Below are positions 16,918-25,863 of a stretch of 64,000 nucleotides of DNA, piece by piece. The DNA is taken from NCBI GenBank assembly GCA_965250245.1, contig OZ252296.1, forward strand, positions 124,001-188,000, in the 5' to 3' direction. How positions within the stretch are numbered: the first letter of the stretch is position 1; every line of letters starts with the position of its first letter. The DNA is from JABDIP01 sp965250245. GTDB taxonomy: Bacteria; Pseudomonadota; Alphaproteobacteria; DSM-16000; Inquilinaceae. The notes under the pieces are model-generated. The model saw only the letters and a program-made list of their open reading frames with translations, did no database searches and had not been told where the DNA came from. The position numbers were made by a program, and so were the translations under genes.

Positions 16918-18822
16918 ATGTGTGGCATAACCGGCATCCTGAACGCCAACGGCGACCCGGCATCGGCGGTGGTGCTGCGCCGCATGACCGATTGCCTGGC
17001 CCATCGCGGGCCGGATGGCGACGGGATCTACAATGACGGTCCGGTCGGGCTCGGCCACCGCCGGCTGGCGATCATCGACCTGACGGCCGCCGGCCATCAG
17101 CCGATGATCTCGCAATGCGGTCGCTATGCGCTGACCTACAATGGCGAGATCTACAATTACCAGGAGCTTCGCCTGGAGCTCGAGGCGCGCGGGCACCTGT
17201 TCCGGTCGCGGACCGACAGCGAGGTCCTGCTGAATGCCTTCGTGGAATGGGGCATCGCCTGCCTGGACCGGCTGAACGGCATGTTCGCCTTCGCGGTATG
17301 GGATCGCCAGGCGCGCGAGCTGTTCCTCGCGCGGGACCGATACGGGGTCAAGCCGCTCTACTACGCGGATATCGGCGGCGTGTTGCTGTTCGGATCGGAG
17401 GTCAAGGCGATCCTGCAGCACCCGGCCTGCACGGCGGAGATCGACCACAAGGCGCTGCTTGAATACCTGACATTCCAGAATCTGTTCACCGACCGCACCC
17501 TGTTCTCGAAGGTGGGGCTGCTGCCCGCCGGCAGCTATTTGCAGGTGCCGGCGAATTGGGAGCGTCTGCCCCAGCCGGTGCGCTATTGGGATTACGCCTT
17601 TCGCGAGCCCGATGCGGCGGCGAGCGCGGAGGAGTACGCCGAGGAACTCGATCGTCTGTTTCGCCAGGCGGTGTCCCGGCAACTGGTGAGCGACGCGCCG
17701 GTCGGCGGCTACCTTAGCGGCGGCATCGATTCCGGCGCGATCACCGCGCTGGCGGCGCAACAGCTACCCTATCTCACCAGCTTCACCGTCGGGTTCGACC
17801 TGAATTCGGCGTCAGGGCTGGAGCTGGTCTTCGACGAGCGCCGCAAGGCCGAGCAGATGTCCTACCGGTTCAAGACCGAGCACTACCAGATGGTGCTCAA
17901 GGCCGGCGACATGGAACGCATCATGTCGGATCTGATCTGGCACCTTGAGGACTTGCGGGTCGGCCAGAGCTATCCGAATTTCTACGCCGCCGGGCTGGCG
18001 AGCAAGTTCGTCAAGGTGGTCCTGTCCGGTGCCGGCGGCGACGAGTTGTTCGGCGGTTATCCCTGGCGCTACTACCGGGCGGTGGTGAACGCCGACTTCG
18101 AGCAGTACATCGACAAGTACTACCTCTATTGGCACCGGCTGATGCCCAACCGCACCATCCAGCAGGTGTTCGAGCCGATCTGGGATGAGGTCGAGGACGT
18201 CTGGACCCGGGACATCTTCCGCGACGTGTTCGACACCCACGCCGACCAGCTGACGCGCCCGGAAGACTACGTCAATCACTCGCTGTACCTGGAATCCAAG
18301 ACCTTCCTGCACGGCTTGCTGCTGGTCGAGGACAAGCTGAGCATGGCGCACGGGCTGGAGACCCGGGTGCCGTTCCTGGACAACGACCTCGTCGACTTCG
18401 CCATGCAGATTCCGGTGCATCTCAAGCTGGGCAATCTCGGTCAGGTGGTGCGCCTCAACGAGAACGAACCCGGCCGCAAGACCCGGCGCTACTTCCAGAA
18501 GACCCAGGACGGCAAGCTCCTGCTGCGCAAGGTCCTCGGCCGCTATGTGCCGCAGGACATCAGCGAGGCGGAGAAGCAGGGGTTCTCCGGGCCGGATGCG
18601 AGCTGGTTCCGCGGCGAGAGCATCGACTACGTCCGCGACACGCTGCTCGAGCCCGGCGCCAAGATCTACGACTTCCTCGACCGGGACACTGTTGGCGCCC
18701 TGATCTCCGAGCACCTTGACGGGGAACAGAATCGCCGGCTGCTGATCTGGTCATTGCTCTGCCTGGAACTCTGGTGTCAGCAGTTCCTGCTTCAGTCCGC
18801 TTCCGGGCGGTCCGCAGCATGA
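16918..18822 (+). CDS. asnB: Asparagine synthase (glutamine-hydrolysing), AsnB-type amidotransferase
   Basis: A 634-residue two-domain enzyme. The N-terminal glutaminase begins Met-Cys-Gly-Ile, with Cys2 the nucleophile once Met is removed, and has RGPDGDG and the NGEIYNYQELR block. The synthase domain has the pyrophosphate loop SGGIDS at residues 267-272 and SGAGGDELFGGYPWRYY. In surface-sugar clusters such enzymes often amidate uronic acids rather than make asparagine, which fits the uronic-acid pathway at the start of this cluster; this is inference. The stop overlaps the next start (ATGA). Confidence 0.88.
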   Translation: MCGITGILNANGDPASAVVLRRMTDCLAHRGPDGDGIYNDGPVGLGHRRLAIIDLTAAGHQPMISQCGRYALTYNGEIYNYQELRLELEARGHLFRSRTDSEVLLNAFVEWGIACLDRLNGMFAFAVWDRQARELFLARDRYGVKPLYYADIGGVLLFGSEVKAILQHPACTAEIDHKALLEYLTFQNLFTDRTLFSKVGLLPAGSYLQVPANWERLPQPVRYWDYAFREPDAAASAEEYAEELDRLFRQAVSRQLVSDAPVGGYLSGGIDSGAITALAAQQLPYLTSFTVGFDLNSASGLELVFDERRKAEQMSYRFKTEHYQMVLKAGDMERIMSDLIWHLEDLRVGQSYPNFYAAGLASKFVKVVLSGAGGDELFGGYPWRYYRAVVNADFEQYIDKYYLYWHRLMPNRTIQQVFEPIWDEVEDVWTRDIFRDVFDTHADQLTRPEDYVNHSLYLESKTFLHGLLLVEDKLSMAHGLETRVPFLDNDLVDFAMQIPVHLKLGNLGQVVRLNENEPGRKTRRYFQKTQDGKLLLRKVLGRYVPQDISEAEKQGFSGPDASWFRGESIDYVRDTLLEPGAKIYDFLDRDTVGALISEHLDGEQNRRLLIWSLLCLELWCQQFLLQSASGRSAA

Positions 18823-19847
18823 CCGTGCACATTGAGCCGCTGGCGGATGGCGTCACGCCCGACTACGACGCCTTCCTGGAGGAGCAGGACGAGTCGCTGC
18901 TCTATTACTCGAGTTCCTATCGGGCGTTCCTCATGGATCTTCTCGGCTGCGACTGCCAATACTGGGTCGCGCGCGAAGAAGGTTGTGTGACCGGCATACT
19001 GCCGATCATGGAGGTCGACGGCCCGTTCGGGCGGGTGATCAATTCGCTGCCCTACTACGGCAGCAATGGCGGCGTACTGGCGAATTCGAAACCCGCAGCT
19101 GAGGCGCTCTGGCGCCAGTTCGATGCGAGCGCCGCGGCGGATGGCGTGGTCGCCGCCACCGTTGTGGGAAACCCGCTTCGATCGGATGAGCCGCCGCCGG
19201 TGCCATTTGATCTGGTCGATGAGCGGATCGGACAATTCACGCCGTTGACGGCTGGTGACGATCTGGGCGCGGCGGTGTTCGAAACGATCGACGGATCGAC
19301 GCGGCGGAACGTGCGAAAGGCGCAGAAATCTGGTGTCGTCGTCGACGTCGATTGCACCGCCATCGATTTCCTCGAGGCGGTCCACCGGCAGAACATGGCG
19401 GATATCGGAGGCAAGGCCAAATCGCCGCGGTTCTTTTCCACCTTTCCAAGGCATTTCGAGCCGGACCGCGACTTCAGGATCTATGTCGCCCGCATCGACG
19501 GCGAACCAGTGGCGGCGCTGCTGCTGTTCTACTTCAACCGCACGGTGGAGTACTTCACGCCGGTCACCGTTGGCGTTCATCGCAACAGCCAGCCAATGGC
19601 CCTCATCGTGTACCAGGCCATGATGGACGCCGCCGGGCGCGGGTACGCCCGCTGGAACTGGGGTGGTACCTGGCTGACCCAGGATGGCGTCTATCGCTTC
19701 AAGCGCAAATGGGGTGCCGAGGACCGGCGTTACCGCTACTTCATCAAGGTGAACGACAAGTCTCTTCTGTCGCGCGGACGCGAGGAATTGCTGAACGCCT
19801 ATCCGGACGTCTACGTCGTGCCCTTTGACCAATTGAGGGCGGCATGA
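18819..19847 (+). CDS. FemAB/GNAT-like acyltransferase
   Basis: About 342 residues from an ATG at 18819 that overlaps the asnB stop; a longer reading from a GTG at 18774 is less likely. The protein shows the double-GNAT pattern of FemAB-related proteins found in polysaccharide loci: an N-terminal half with SLLYYSSSYRAFLMDLLGC and LPYYGSNGGV, then a C-terminal acyl-CoA type half with RRNVRKAQKSGV, VAALLLFYFNRTVEYFTPVT and RWNWGGTWLTQDGVYRFKRKWGA. It probably transfers an acyl or aminoacyl group to an amino sugar. The donor and acceptor cannot be told. It overlaps the next gene by four bases. Confidence 0.8.
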   Translation: MTVHIEPLADGVTPDYDAFLEEQDESLLYYSSSYRAFLMDLLGCDCQYWVAREEGCVTGILPIMEVDGPFGRVINSLPYYGSNGGVLANSKPAAEALWRQFDASAAADGVVAATVVGNPLRSDEPPPVPFDLVDERIGQFTPLTAGDDLGAAVFETIDGSTRRNVRKAQKSGVVVDVDCTAIDFLEAVHRQNMADIGGKAKSPRFFSTFPRHFEPDRDFRIYVARIDGEPVAALLLFYFNRTVEYFTPVTVGVHRNSQPMALIVYQAMMDAAGRGYARWNWGGTWLTQDGVYRFKRKWGAEDRRYRYFIKVNDKSLLSRGREELLNAYPDVYVVPFDQLRAA

Positions 19848-20512
19848 CCAAGACCAGGAAAGCCGTGATCTTTGGGACCGGCAGCTTCGCGGAAGTCGTC
19901 CATTTCTATCTGCAGAACGACAGTGAATACGAGGTTGTCGGATTCACCGCCAATGCAGATGCGATTGCGGAGGACCAGTTCCTGGGCAAGCCCGTGGTGC
20001 CCTTCGAGTCGGTCGAATCCGTATTTGCCCCGGGCCAGCACGAGATGTTCGTCGCCGTCGGCTATGCCAAGCTCAACAAGGTCCGCGAGCGACTCTGCGG
20101 CGAGGCGCGCGACAAGGGATTTCGCCTGCTCAGCTATCTCTGCTCCAAGGCGAGCCATTGGGGCGATACGAAGCTGGGCGAGAACGTATTCGTCTTCGAG
20201 GACAATACCGTGCAGCCGTTCGTGACGATCGGCGACGGCACGATCCTCTGGAGCGGCAACCATATCGGCCATCACAGCGTGATCGGGTCGTACTGCTTCA
20301 TCACCAGCCATGTCGTGGTGTCCGGGCATTGCCGTGTGGGCGACCGCTGCTTCATCGGCGTCAACGCCACGATCACCGACGATACGGCCATTGCCGACGA
20401 CAACCTGATCGGGCCGGGTACGCTCATCCAGAAGAACACCGGTGATGGTGAAGCCTACGTTGCGGAACGAACCCGGAAGTATCCCAAGGACAGCGCGCGG
20501 TTCTTTCGATGA
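19844..20512 (+). CDS. NeuD/PglD-family sugar O/N-acyltransferase
   Basis: A 222-residue protein with a Rossmann-like N-terminal part (KAVIFGTGSFAEVVHFYL) and a left-handed beta-helix C-terminal part with hexapeptide repeats (ENVFVFEDNTVQPFVTIGDG, GNHIGHHSVIGSYCFITSHVVVSG). That is the layout of NeuD/PglD acetyltransferases that act on sialic acid or bacillosamine precursors. The C-terminus departs from the usual ending (YVAERTRKYPKDSARFFR). Four-base overlaps with both neighbours place it inside a coupled translation unit with the FemAB-like and methyltransferase genes. Confidence 0.83.
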   Translation: MTKTRKAVIFGTGSFAEVVHFYLQNDSEYEVVGFTANADAIAEDQFLGKPVVPFESVESVFAPGQHEMFVAVGYAKLNKVRERLCGEARDKGFRLLSYLCSKASHWGDTKLGENVFVFEDNTVQPFVTIGDGTILWSGNHIGHHSVIGSYCFITSHVVVSGHCRVGDRCFIGVNATITDDTAIADDNLIGPGTLIQKNTGDGEAYVAERTRKYPKDSARFFR

Positions 20513-21135
20513 CCCACAAGGAAGATGGCGATCTGACGGGCGTCGCCCGCCTCTACGAGGAAAGCCTGGAGAAGCATGGGGCGGCGCCTATGGGCGTTGG
20601 CTGGCGCGACGAGACATCGCATCTGCTGCGATTTGAGAAGCTGGTCTCGCTGATCGACCGGGATGTCCCGGTGAGCGTCAATGATCTCGGATGCGGCTAC
20701 GGGGCCCTGTATGGCCATCTGATCGACGCCGGTGTGACGGTCCAGCGGTATCACGGCTATGACATCAGCGATCAGATGCTGCAGCAGGCGCGCAAGTCGT
20801 TGCCGGACTCCGGCGGCATTGACCTGATTCGGTCGGCGACGCTCGAGCATGTCGCCGACTACAGCGTCGCATCCGGCATTTTCAACGTTCGGCTGGAAAG
20901 CACAGAGGACGAGTGGCGCGCGCACGTCATCGCGACGCTCGCGGACATGAACGCCCATTCGACGCGCGGGTTTTCGTTCAACCTCCTGAGTACCTACGTC
21001 GATTACAGGGAAGACCATCTCTATTACGGAGATCCATTGTTCTATTTCGACTACTGCAAAAAGGAATTCTCGCGATTTGTGACGTTGCATCACGACTATC
21101 CGCTCTACGAATGGACTATCGCGGTTCGGAAATAG
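20509..21135 (+). CDS. Class I SAM-dependent methyltransferase
   Basis: A 208-residue protein with the SAM-binding motif I VNDLGCGYGALYGHL (about residues 57-71) and the acidic YHGYDISDQML block (about 83-93). C-terminal aromatic segments (FSFNLLSTYVDYREDHLYYGDPLFYF) are typical of stand-alone sugar or small-molecule methyltransferases. It overlaps the NeuD-like gene by four bases and ends 10 bp before the propeller gene. The DNA here is visibly richer in A/T than the housekeeping genes. It probably methylates a sugar or nucleotide-sugar of this cluster. Confidence 0.8.
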   Translation: MTHKEDGDLTGVARLYEESLEKHGAAPMGVGWRDETSHLLRFEKLVSLIDRDVPVSVNDLGCGYGALYGHLIDAGVTVQRYHGYDISDQMLQQARKSLPDSGGIDLIRSATLEHVADYSVASGIFNVRLESTEDEWRAHVIATLADMNAHSTRGFSFNLLSTYVDYREDHLYYGDPLFYFDYCKKEFSRFVTLHHDYPLYEWTIAVRK

Positions 21136-21145
21136 GTTCGGGCCG

Positions 21146-22066
21146 ATGCACTGGCGCAAATTGGGGCTTGTCTTTGCACCGGATGCCACGCTCTGGTGGC
21201 AGCAATCGCACGCGGCGCTGCCGGTGCCGCTGCACCTTTCCGGCAGTCTTTACCGCGTCTACTTCGCAAGCCGCGACGACCGGAACCGGTCCCATGTCGG
21301 CTTCTTCGAAATCGATCTCGATGACCCGTCAGCCATCCAGCGCTCGAGCCGCGATCCCATCCTGGCTCCGGGCCCGCTCGGAGAGTTCGACGATCATGGC
21401 ATCTACGCCGCGTCCGCCGTGCGTCATGGAAGCCGGGTGCACCTCTACACCATCGGATGGAATCCCGGGGCTTCCGCGCCCCTGTTCTATGCGTCGATCG
21501 GCCTTGCGATCAGCGAGGATGGCGGGGTGACCTTTCGCAAGCGGGGCCGGTCGCCGATCATGGCGCGTTCGGACCACGATCCATGCCTGGTGACGTCGCC
21601 GTTCGTCCTGAAAGAGGAGGAGCGTTGGCGGATGTGGTACGTTTCCGGCTACCGCTGGGATGAGGTCGATGGCAGACCGGCGTCCGCCTATCACATCAAA
21701 TATGCCGACTCGGATGACGGCATCGGATGGCGTCGCGAGGGCAGGGTGTGTATCGACCACGCAAGCCCCGAGGAGCGCAATATTGCTCGGTGCTGCGTCA
21801 TGCGCCACGAGGCGCGGTACTTGGCCTGGTACTCCTTCTCCGACGGCAGCGGCTATCGAATCGGTCATGCGACGTCACGGGATGGGCTCGATTGGACGCG
21901 CCGGGACGCCGCCGCCGGTATCGGCCTGTCCCGGAGTGGGTGGGATTCGCAGGCCGTCGCCTACCCGTCCGTCGTGCGACACAAGGAGAAATTCTACATG
22001 TTCTACAATGGCAACGGCTTTGGCCGAGACGGGATAGGACTTGCCGTCGCCGAAGTCGAAGACTAG
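21146..22066 (+). CDS. Five-bladed beta-propeller glycosidase-like protein (GH43/GH32 clan-like)
   Basis: A 306-residue protein without a clear export signal. Repeating blade motifs are visible: YRVYFASRDDRNRSHVGFFEI, VHLYTIGW, WRMWYVSGY, YLAWYSFSDG and FYMFYNGNGFGRDGIG, with Ser/Asp-containing turns such as SEDGGVTF, SDDGIGW and SRDGLDW. This is the pattern of the five-bladed propeller clan that includes GH43 and GH62. Similar cytoplasmic proteins occur in LPS and capsule loci, where their enzymatic role is not settled. Catalytic acids cannot be assigned with confidence. Sandwiched between a methyltransferase and a glycosyltransferase. Confidence 0.75.
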   Translation: MHWRKLGLVFAPDATLWWQQSHAALPVPLHLSGSLYRVYFASRDDRNRSHVGFFEIDLDDPSAIQRSSRDPILAPGPLGEFDDHGIYAASAVRHGSRVHLYTIGWNPGASAPLFYASIGLAISEDGGVTFRKRGRSPIMARSDHDPCLVTSPFVLKEEERWRMWYVSGYRWDEVDGRPASAYHIKYADSDDGIGWRREGRVCIDHASPEERNIARCCVMRHEARYLAWYSFSDGSGYRIGHATSRDGLDWTRRDAAAGIGLSRSGWDSQAVAYPSVVRHKEKFYMFYNGNGFGRDGIGLAVAEVED

Positions 22067-22109
22067 TCAGACTGATTTGGACACCTCTCGGAACCAGGAT
22101 CCGCTTCCC

Positions 22110-23504
22110 GTGGCAAAGAAACGAAACATCGCATGGCGTCTGGGCGCCGGCTTGTTCTTCGCGCTCTTTCGTCCGGTGTTCATGGTGTCCGTGTTCGTCG
22201 CGGTGGTGTTGCAGGTCTGGGTGTTGCCCAGACGTCCCGACCGTCTCGTATGGGGCCCCGACGCCGTCCTGAACAACAAGTACTTCTCGGCGGCGATGTC
22301 CCGGGCCGGCTGGAAGTCGGAAACGCTGATGAACGCCTATGCCGCGAACATCAACAAGAAGGAGGATTACGATCGCTACTTCGGCGACTTCCTGCCGAAG
22401 CCGCTGCGGGGCGGGAAATTCGAACGGTATTGCGGTCCGTACCTGGCGTTGCTCTTCGTCCTGTCGCGCGCAAAGGTGTTCCATATCCCGTTTACCGGCG
22501 GCGTCCTGAACAGGACGCGGCTCTGGCGGCTGGAGGGCTGGCTTCTCAGGCGCGCCAAGATCCCGACCGTTGTGATGTCCTACGGTCGCGATCACTTCCG
22601 CTACTCAACCGTTGCGGACACGTCGTTGCGGCACGGGTTGCTGACGTCGCAATACCGATCGTCGAGACGGGAGTCGGAGATCGCCCGGCGGGTCGAATAC
22701 TGGAACCGACATGGCGACGCCATTCTGCTCGGCTCGATGCTGGATGGCGCGGGCCGATGGGATGTGACGCTTCCGTCCTTCGTCGTCATCGACACCGACA
22801 AGTGGGATGCCAAGAAGGCCTATTCCATGGCCGACGGCAGGGACGGCACGGTGCGCGTGGTTCACGCCCCGAACCATCGTGGGTTCAAGGGCACGGAGTT
22901 CGTCCTCGCGGCGGTGGAACGGCTCCGGAACCAGGGTCTCCGCGTGGAGTTGTCGTTGCTGGAGAACGTCAAGAACGACGAGGTCCGTGAGATCATGCGT
23001 GAGTCCGACATCCTCGCCGAGCAGCTCTTGTGCTACGGGTTCGGTCTCAACGGTATCGAAGGCATGGCGGTTGGGCTGCCGATCCTGTGCAATCTGGAAA
23101 ACGACAACTACGCCAATCTCTTCCGGCGTTTCTCGTTTCTCGGCGAGTGCCCGGCCGTCTCCTGCTCGGTGGAGTCGTTCGAAAAGAACCTCAGGACGCT
23201 GATCTTGTCGCCCGACCTCCGGGAGGCCCTCGGCCGTGCCGGCAGCGCCTATGTTCGGAAATATCATTCCTACGAGATGGCACAGTACCTATTTGGCTCG
23301 ATTTACGAGAACATCCTCGACAACCGTGGCGTCGATCTGGTGAACCTCTTCCATCCGTTGAAATCGGACTTCAATGCGCGTAGCCCGATCGTCGACCATC
23401 CGCTTGAGAACAATGCGATCCCGGAGCGATATCTTGAGACGGCGTCCGATTTCGGCAATGTTGCCGTTCATGACACTCTCAGGGAAACGGCGTCGGGTCT
23501 CTGA
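22110..23504 (+). CDS. Glycosyltransferase (GT-B like), paralogue 1 of 3, with N-terminal membrane segment
   Basis: About 464 residues from a GTG at 22110, chosen because AGGAT precedes it and it lies after the upstream stop; a TTG at 22041 would overlap the propeller gene. Residues about 13-40 form a hydrophobic anchor. The C-terminal half has VVHAPNHRGFKGTEF and LCYGFGLNGIEGMAVGLPILCNLE, the latter like the nucleotide-sugar phosphate-binding E-x(7)-like block of GT-B enzymes. The same landmarks recur in the genes at 23538 and 25864, so the three arose by duplication. Donor and acceptor are unknown. Confidence 0.78.
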   Translation: MAKKRNIAWRLGAGLFFALFRPVFMVSVFVAVVLQVWVLPRRPDRLVWGPDAVLNNKYFSAAMSRAGWKSETLMNAYAANINKKEDYDRYFGDFLPKPLRGGKFERYCGPYLALLFVLSRAKVFHIPFTGGVLNRTRLWRLEGWLLRRAKIPTVVMSYGRDHFRYSTVADTSLRHGLLTSQYRSSRRESEIARRVEYWNRHGDAILLGSMLDGAGRWDVTLPSFVVIDTDKWDAKKAYSMADGRDGTVRVVHAPNHRGFKGTEFVLAAVERLRNQGLRVELSLLENVKNDEVREIMRESDILAEQLLCYGFGLNGIEGMAVGLPILCNLENDNYANLFRRFSFLGECPAVSCSVESFEKNLRTLILSPDLREALGRAGSAYVRKYHSYEMAQYLFGSIYENILDNRGVDLVNLFHPLKSDFNARSPIVDHPLENNAIPERYLETASDFGNVAVHDTLRETASGL

Positions 23505-23537
23505 CCCCGACGGTCATCCGGCGCCGGCGGGCCCACT

Positions 23538-24851
23538 ATGAAGACCAGGATAATCGGCGACTACATCGTCCGCCCGCTGGTCGACCTGCTTTGGATTCCG
23601 GCGCTCCTGGTCGGTTGCCTGCTTGCGCGCCGGACACGCAAGCCCATCGATGTCGGCCTCGGTCCGGACCCGCTGATCAATAACGTGTATCACAAGAAGG
23701 GACTGCTGCATCACGGGTACACGGCCGAGACATTCATCGACCGGTCCAACTACATAACGGACAAGTTCGACTATCACGCCGGCCAGGAGATTCGCGGGCT
23801 GTCGGGCATCTTCCGCCCCTTCGTCCTGTTCCTGCGGGTCCTGATGCGGTACCGCATACTCTACTTCTACTTCAACGGCGGGCCATTGCGGCGGCGTCCC
23901 CTGTTGTCCGTTCTGGAGCCGATGCTGTTCCACCTGGCCGGGACGCGCATCGTGGTGATGCCCTATGGCAGCGACGTGCAGGAGCTGACCCGGTCGCGCA
24001 ATCCGATGTTCATCCATGCTATGGCGCGCGACTACCCGCGCTGCCGCAACGAGCGCCGGAAGGTCGCAAACCGGATCGACCGCTGGACGCGCCATGCCGA
24101 CCACGTCATCGCCGGCTGCGAGTGGGTCGACTACATGTATTACTGGGACACGCTCATGCTGGCCCATTTCTCGATCGACACGGAACAGCCGCCGGCCAAC
24201 CCCGCCGACGCCGCCGGCAATGCGGTCCGTCCACTGCGGCTTCTGCACGCGCCGAATCACCGCAACATCAAGGGCAGCGAACACTTCATTCGCGCGGTCC
24301 GGGAGCTGAACGAGGACGGCGTGGCGGTCGAGCTCGTCATCCTGGAAGGCGTGCACAATGACGAAGTCCGCAAGGCGATCGAGGATTGCGACGCCGTCTG
24401 CGATCAACTGATCATCGGCTGGTACGCCATGTTCGCGCTGGAGGCCATGGCGTCCGGCAAGCCGGTTATCTGCTACCTGCGGCCGGACCTGAAGGACCTG
24501 TACGCAACGGCCGGGCTCGTCGAGCCGGGCGAGCTGCCGATCGTCGAAGCCTCTGTGCTCACCGTGAAGCAGGCGATCGAGGACCTGGCGCGCATGGATC
24601 GTGCGGAGCTGGCGTCCATAGGCGAACGATCGCGCGCCTTCGTGGAGAAGCACCATTCCACCCATTCGGTCGGCGCGGTCTTCGCCGAGATCAATCGTTC
24701 GATCGGGGTGGCACCGTCGGCGCAGATCGGCACGACGGTAGGCATCGCGACGGAGCCGGACCTCGGAAGCGCGTCCGTGCCTGCGCCCAAGGCCCTGGAG
24801 TTGGGCGGCGCAGGATCGGTCCAGCGGACAGGAAGCAGTCAGCAGGCATGA
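23538..24851 (+). CDS. Glycosyltransferase (GT-B like), paralogue 2 of 3
   Basis: A 437-residue protein. Residues about 12-30 are hydrophobic; then VMPYGSDVQELTR, LLHAPNHRNIKGSEHF, and DQLIIGWYAMFALEAMASGKPVICYL define the same core as the genes at 22110 and 25864. The last 40 residues are low-complexity (Gly/Ala/Thr/Ser) and probably disordered. It starts 33 bp after its paralogue. The GSD segment and the shared Ala-Pro-Asn-His-Arg block suggest a GT4-like retaining mechanism, but this is only by resemblance. Confidence 0.8.
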   Translation: MKTRIIGDYIVRPLVDLLWIPALLVGCLLARRTRKPIDVGLGPDPLINNVYHKKGLLHHGYTAETFIDRSNYITDKFDYHAGQEIRGLSGIFRPFVLFLRVLMRYRILYFYFNGGPLRRRPLLSVLEPMLFHLAGTRIVVMPYGSDVQELTRSRNPMFIHAMARDYPRCRNERRKVANRIDRWTRHADHVIAGCEWVDYMYYWDTLMLAHFSIDTEQPPANPADAAGNAVRPLRLLHAPNHRNIKGSEHFIRAVRELNEDGVAVELVILEGVHNDEVRKAIEDCDAVCDQLIIGWYAMFALEAMASGKPVICYLRPDLKDLYATAGLVEPGELPIVEASVLTVKQAIEDLARMDRAELASIGERSRAFVEKHHSTHSVGAVFAEINRSIGVAPSAQIGTTVGIATEPDLGSASVPAPKALELGGAGSVQRTGSSQQA

Positions 24852-24963
24852 CGCCCGTTGCAGAGAGGCGCCACCGATGCCGGCTGGTCGACCGTAGTCC
24901 AGCGCCTGTCCGAGGGCTTCGGCCGCGGATTGCGGCCGGCTGTCAATCACAAGAGATCAGCAG

Positions 24964-25854
24964 ATGCCGAACATTCTCGTAACGGGCGCGGCCGGTCTCG
25001 TCGGCAGCCGGCTGGTGCGGGCTCTTAAGACGCGAGGCCGTGTGTACGGGCTGGTGCGCGAGGTGCCGGATCACGCGGGCGACGGCATTGAGTGGATTCA
25101 GGCCGACCTGTCACAACCATCCTTCACCGACCGGCTGCCGAAGGATGTGGGCGCCGTCGTACATCTTGCCCAGTCTTCGCGGTTCCGGGAATTTCCCGAC
25201 CAGGCCCTGGACGTCTTCGGCGTCAATGTCGGTTCCACCGCGCGACTGCTGGACTGGTCCCAGAGCAATGGGATCGGCAGGTTCATCCTCGCCTCGTCCG
25301 GCGGCATCTATGGATCCGGCGAGCGTGGCTTCACCGAGGACGATCTGATCGGCGGCGACTCGCCGCTGGGCTTCTACCTGGCATCCAAGCATTGCGCCGA
25401 GCTGCTCGCCGAAAGCTATGCCGGCCAGTTCGTTGTGACGATGCTGCGCTTCTTCTTCGTCTATGGCCCCGAGCAGCGTCGGTCCATGCTGGTGCCGCGC
25501 CTGGTCCGTTCGGTCGCCGAGGGCCGGCCGATCACGCTTCAGGGGTCGGACGGTCTGAGGATCAATCCCATCCATGTCGACGATGCCGTGGCCGCGATCT
25601 GCCAGGCACTGACGCTGGATGACGGGCACAAGATCAATGTGGCCGGCCCCCAGGTGCTGAACCTGCGCGAGATCGGCGAGGCCATCGGCCGCGCACTCGA
25701 CAAGACCCCCACGTTCGAACTGCAGCGCGACGCGGAGCCACGACATCTGGTCGGCGACATCGCCAAAATGACGCGCCTGCTCGGCGCGCCGACGATCCGG
25801 TTCGAGAGCGGTGTCGCGGAAGTCTGCGCCGAGCTTGAAGGCTCAGACACCTGA
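24964..25854 (+). CDS. NAD-dependent epimerase/dehydratase (second SDR of the cluster)
   Basis: A 296-residue extended SDR. NILVTGAAGLVGSRLVRAL binds NAD; SSGGIYGSGERGFTEDD and the catalytic Tyr-x3-Lys in FYLASKHCAELLAE follow; FFFVYGPEQR and NPIHVDDAVAAI are substrate-side blocks. It is shorter than the SDR at 14769 and resembles GalE- or Gne-like epimerases. It sits between two of the paralogous glycosyltransferases, 112 bp after the first and 9 bp before the next, so it probably supplies the donor sugar of one of them. Confidence 0.87.
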   Translation: MPNILVTGAAGLVGSRLVRALKTRGRVYGLVREVPDHAGDGIEWIQADLSQPSFTDRLPKDVGAVVHLAQSSRFREFPDQALDVFGVNVGSTARLLDWSQSNGIGRFILASSGGIYGSGERGFTEDDLIGGDSPLGFYLASKHCAELLAESYAGQFVVTMLRFFFVYGPEQRRSMLVPRLVRSVAEGRPITLQGSDGLRINPIHVDDAVAAICQALTLDDGHKINVAGPQVLNLREIGEAIGRALDKTPTFELQRDAEPRHLVGDIAKMTRLLGAPTIRFESGVAEVCAELEGSDT

Positions 25855-25863
25855 GGCGGGCGC

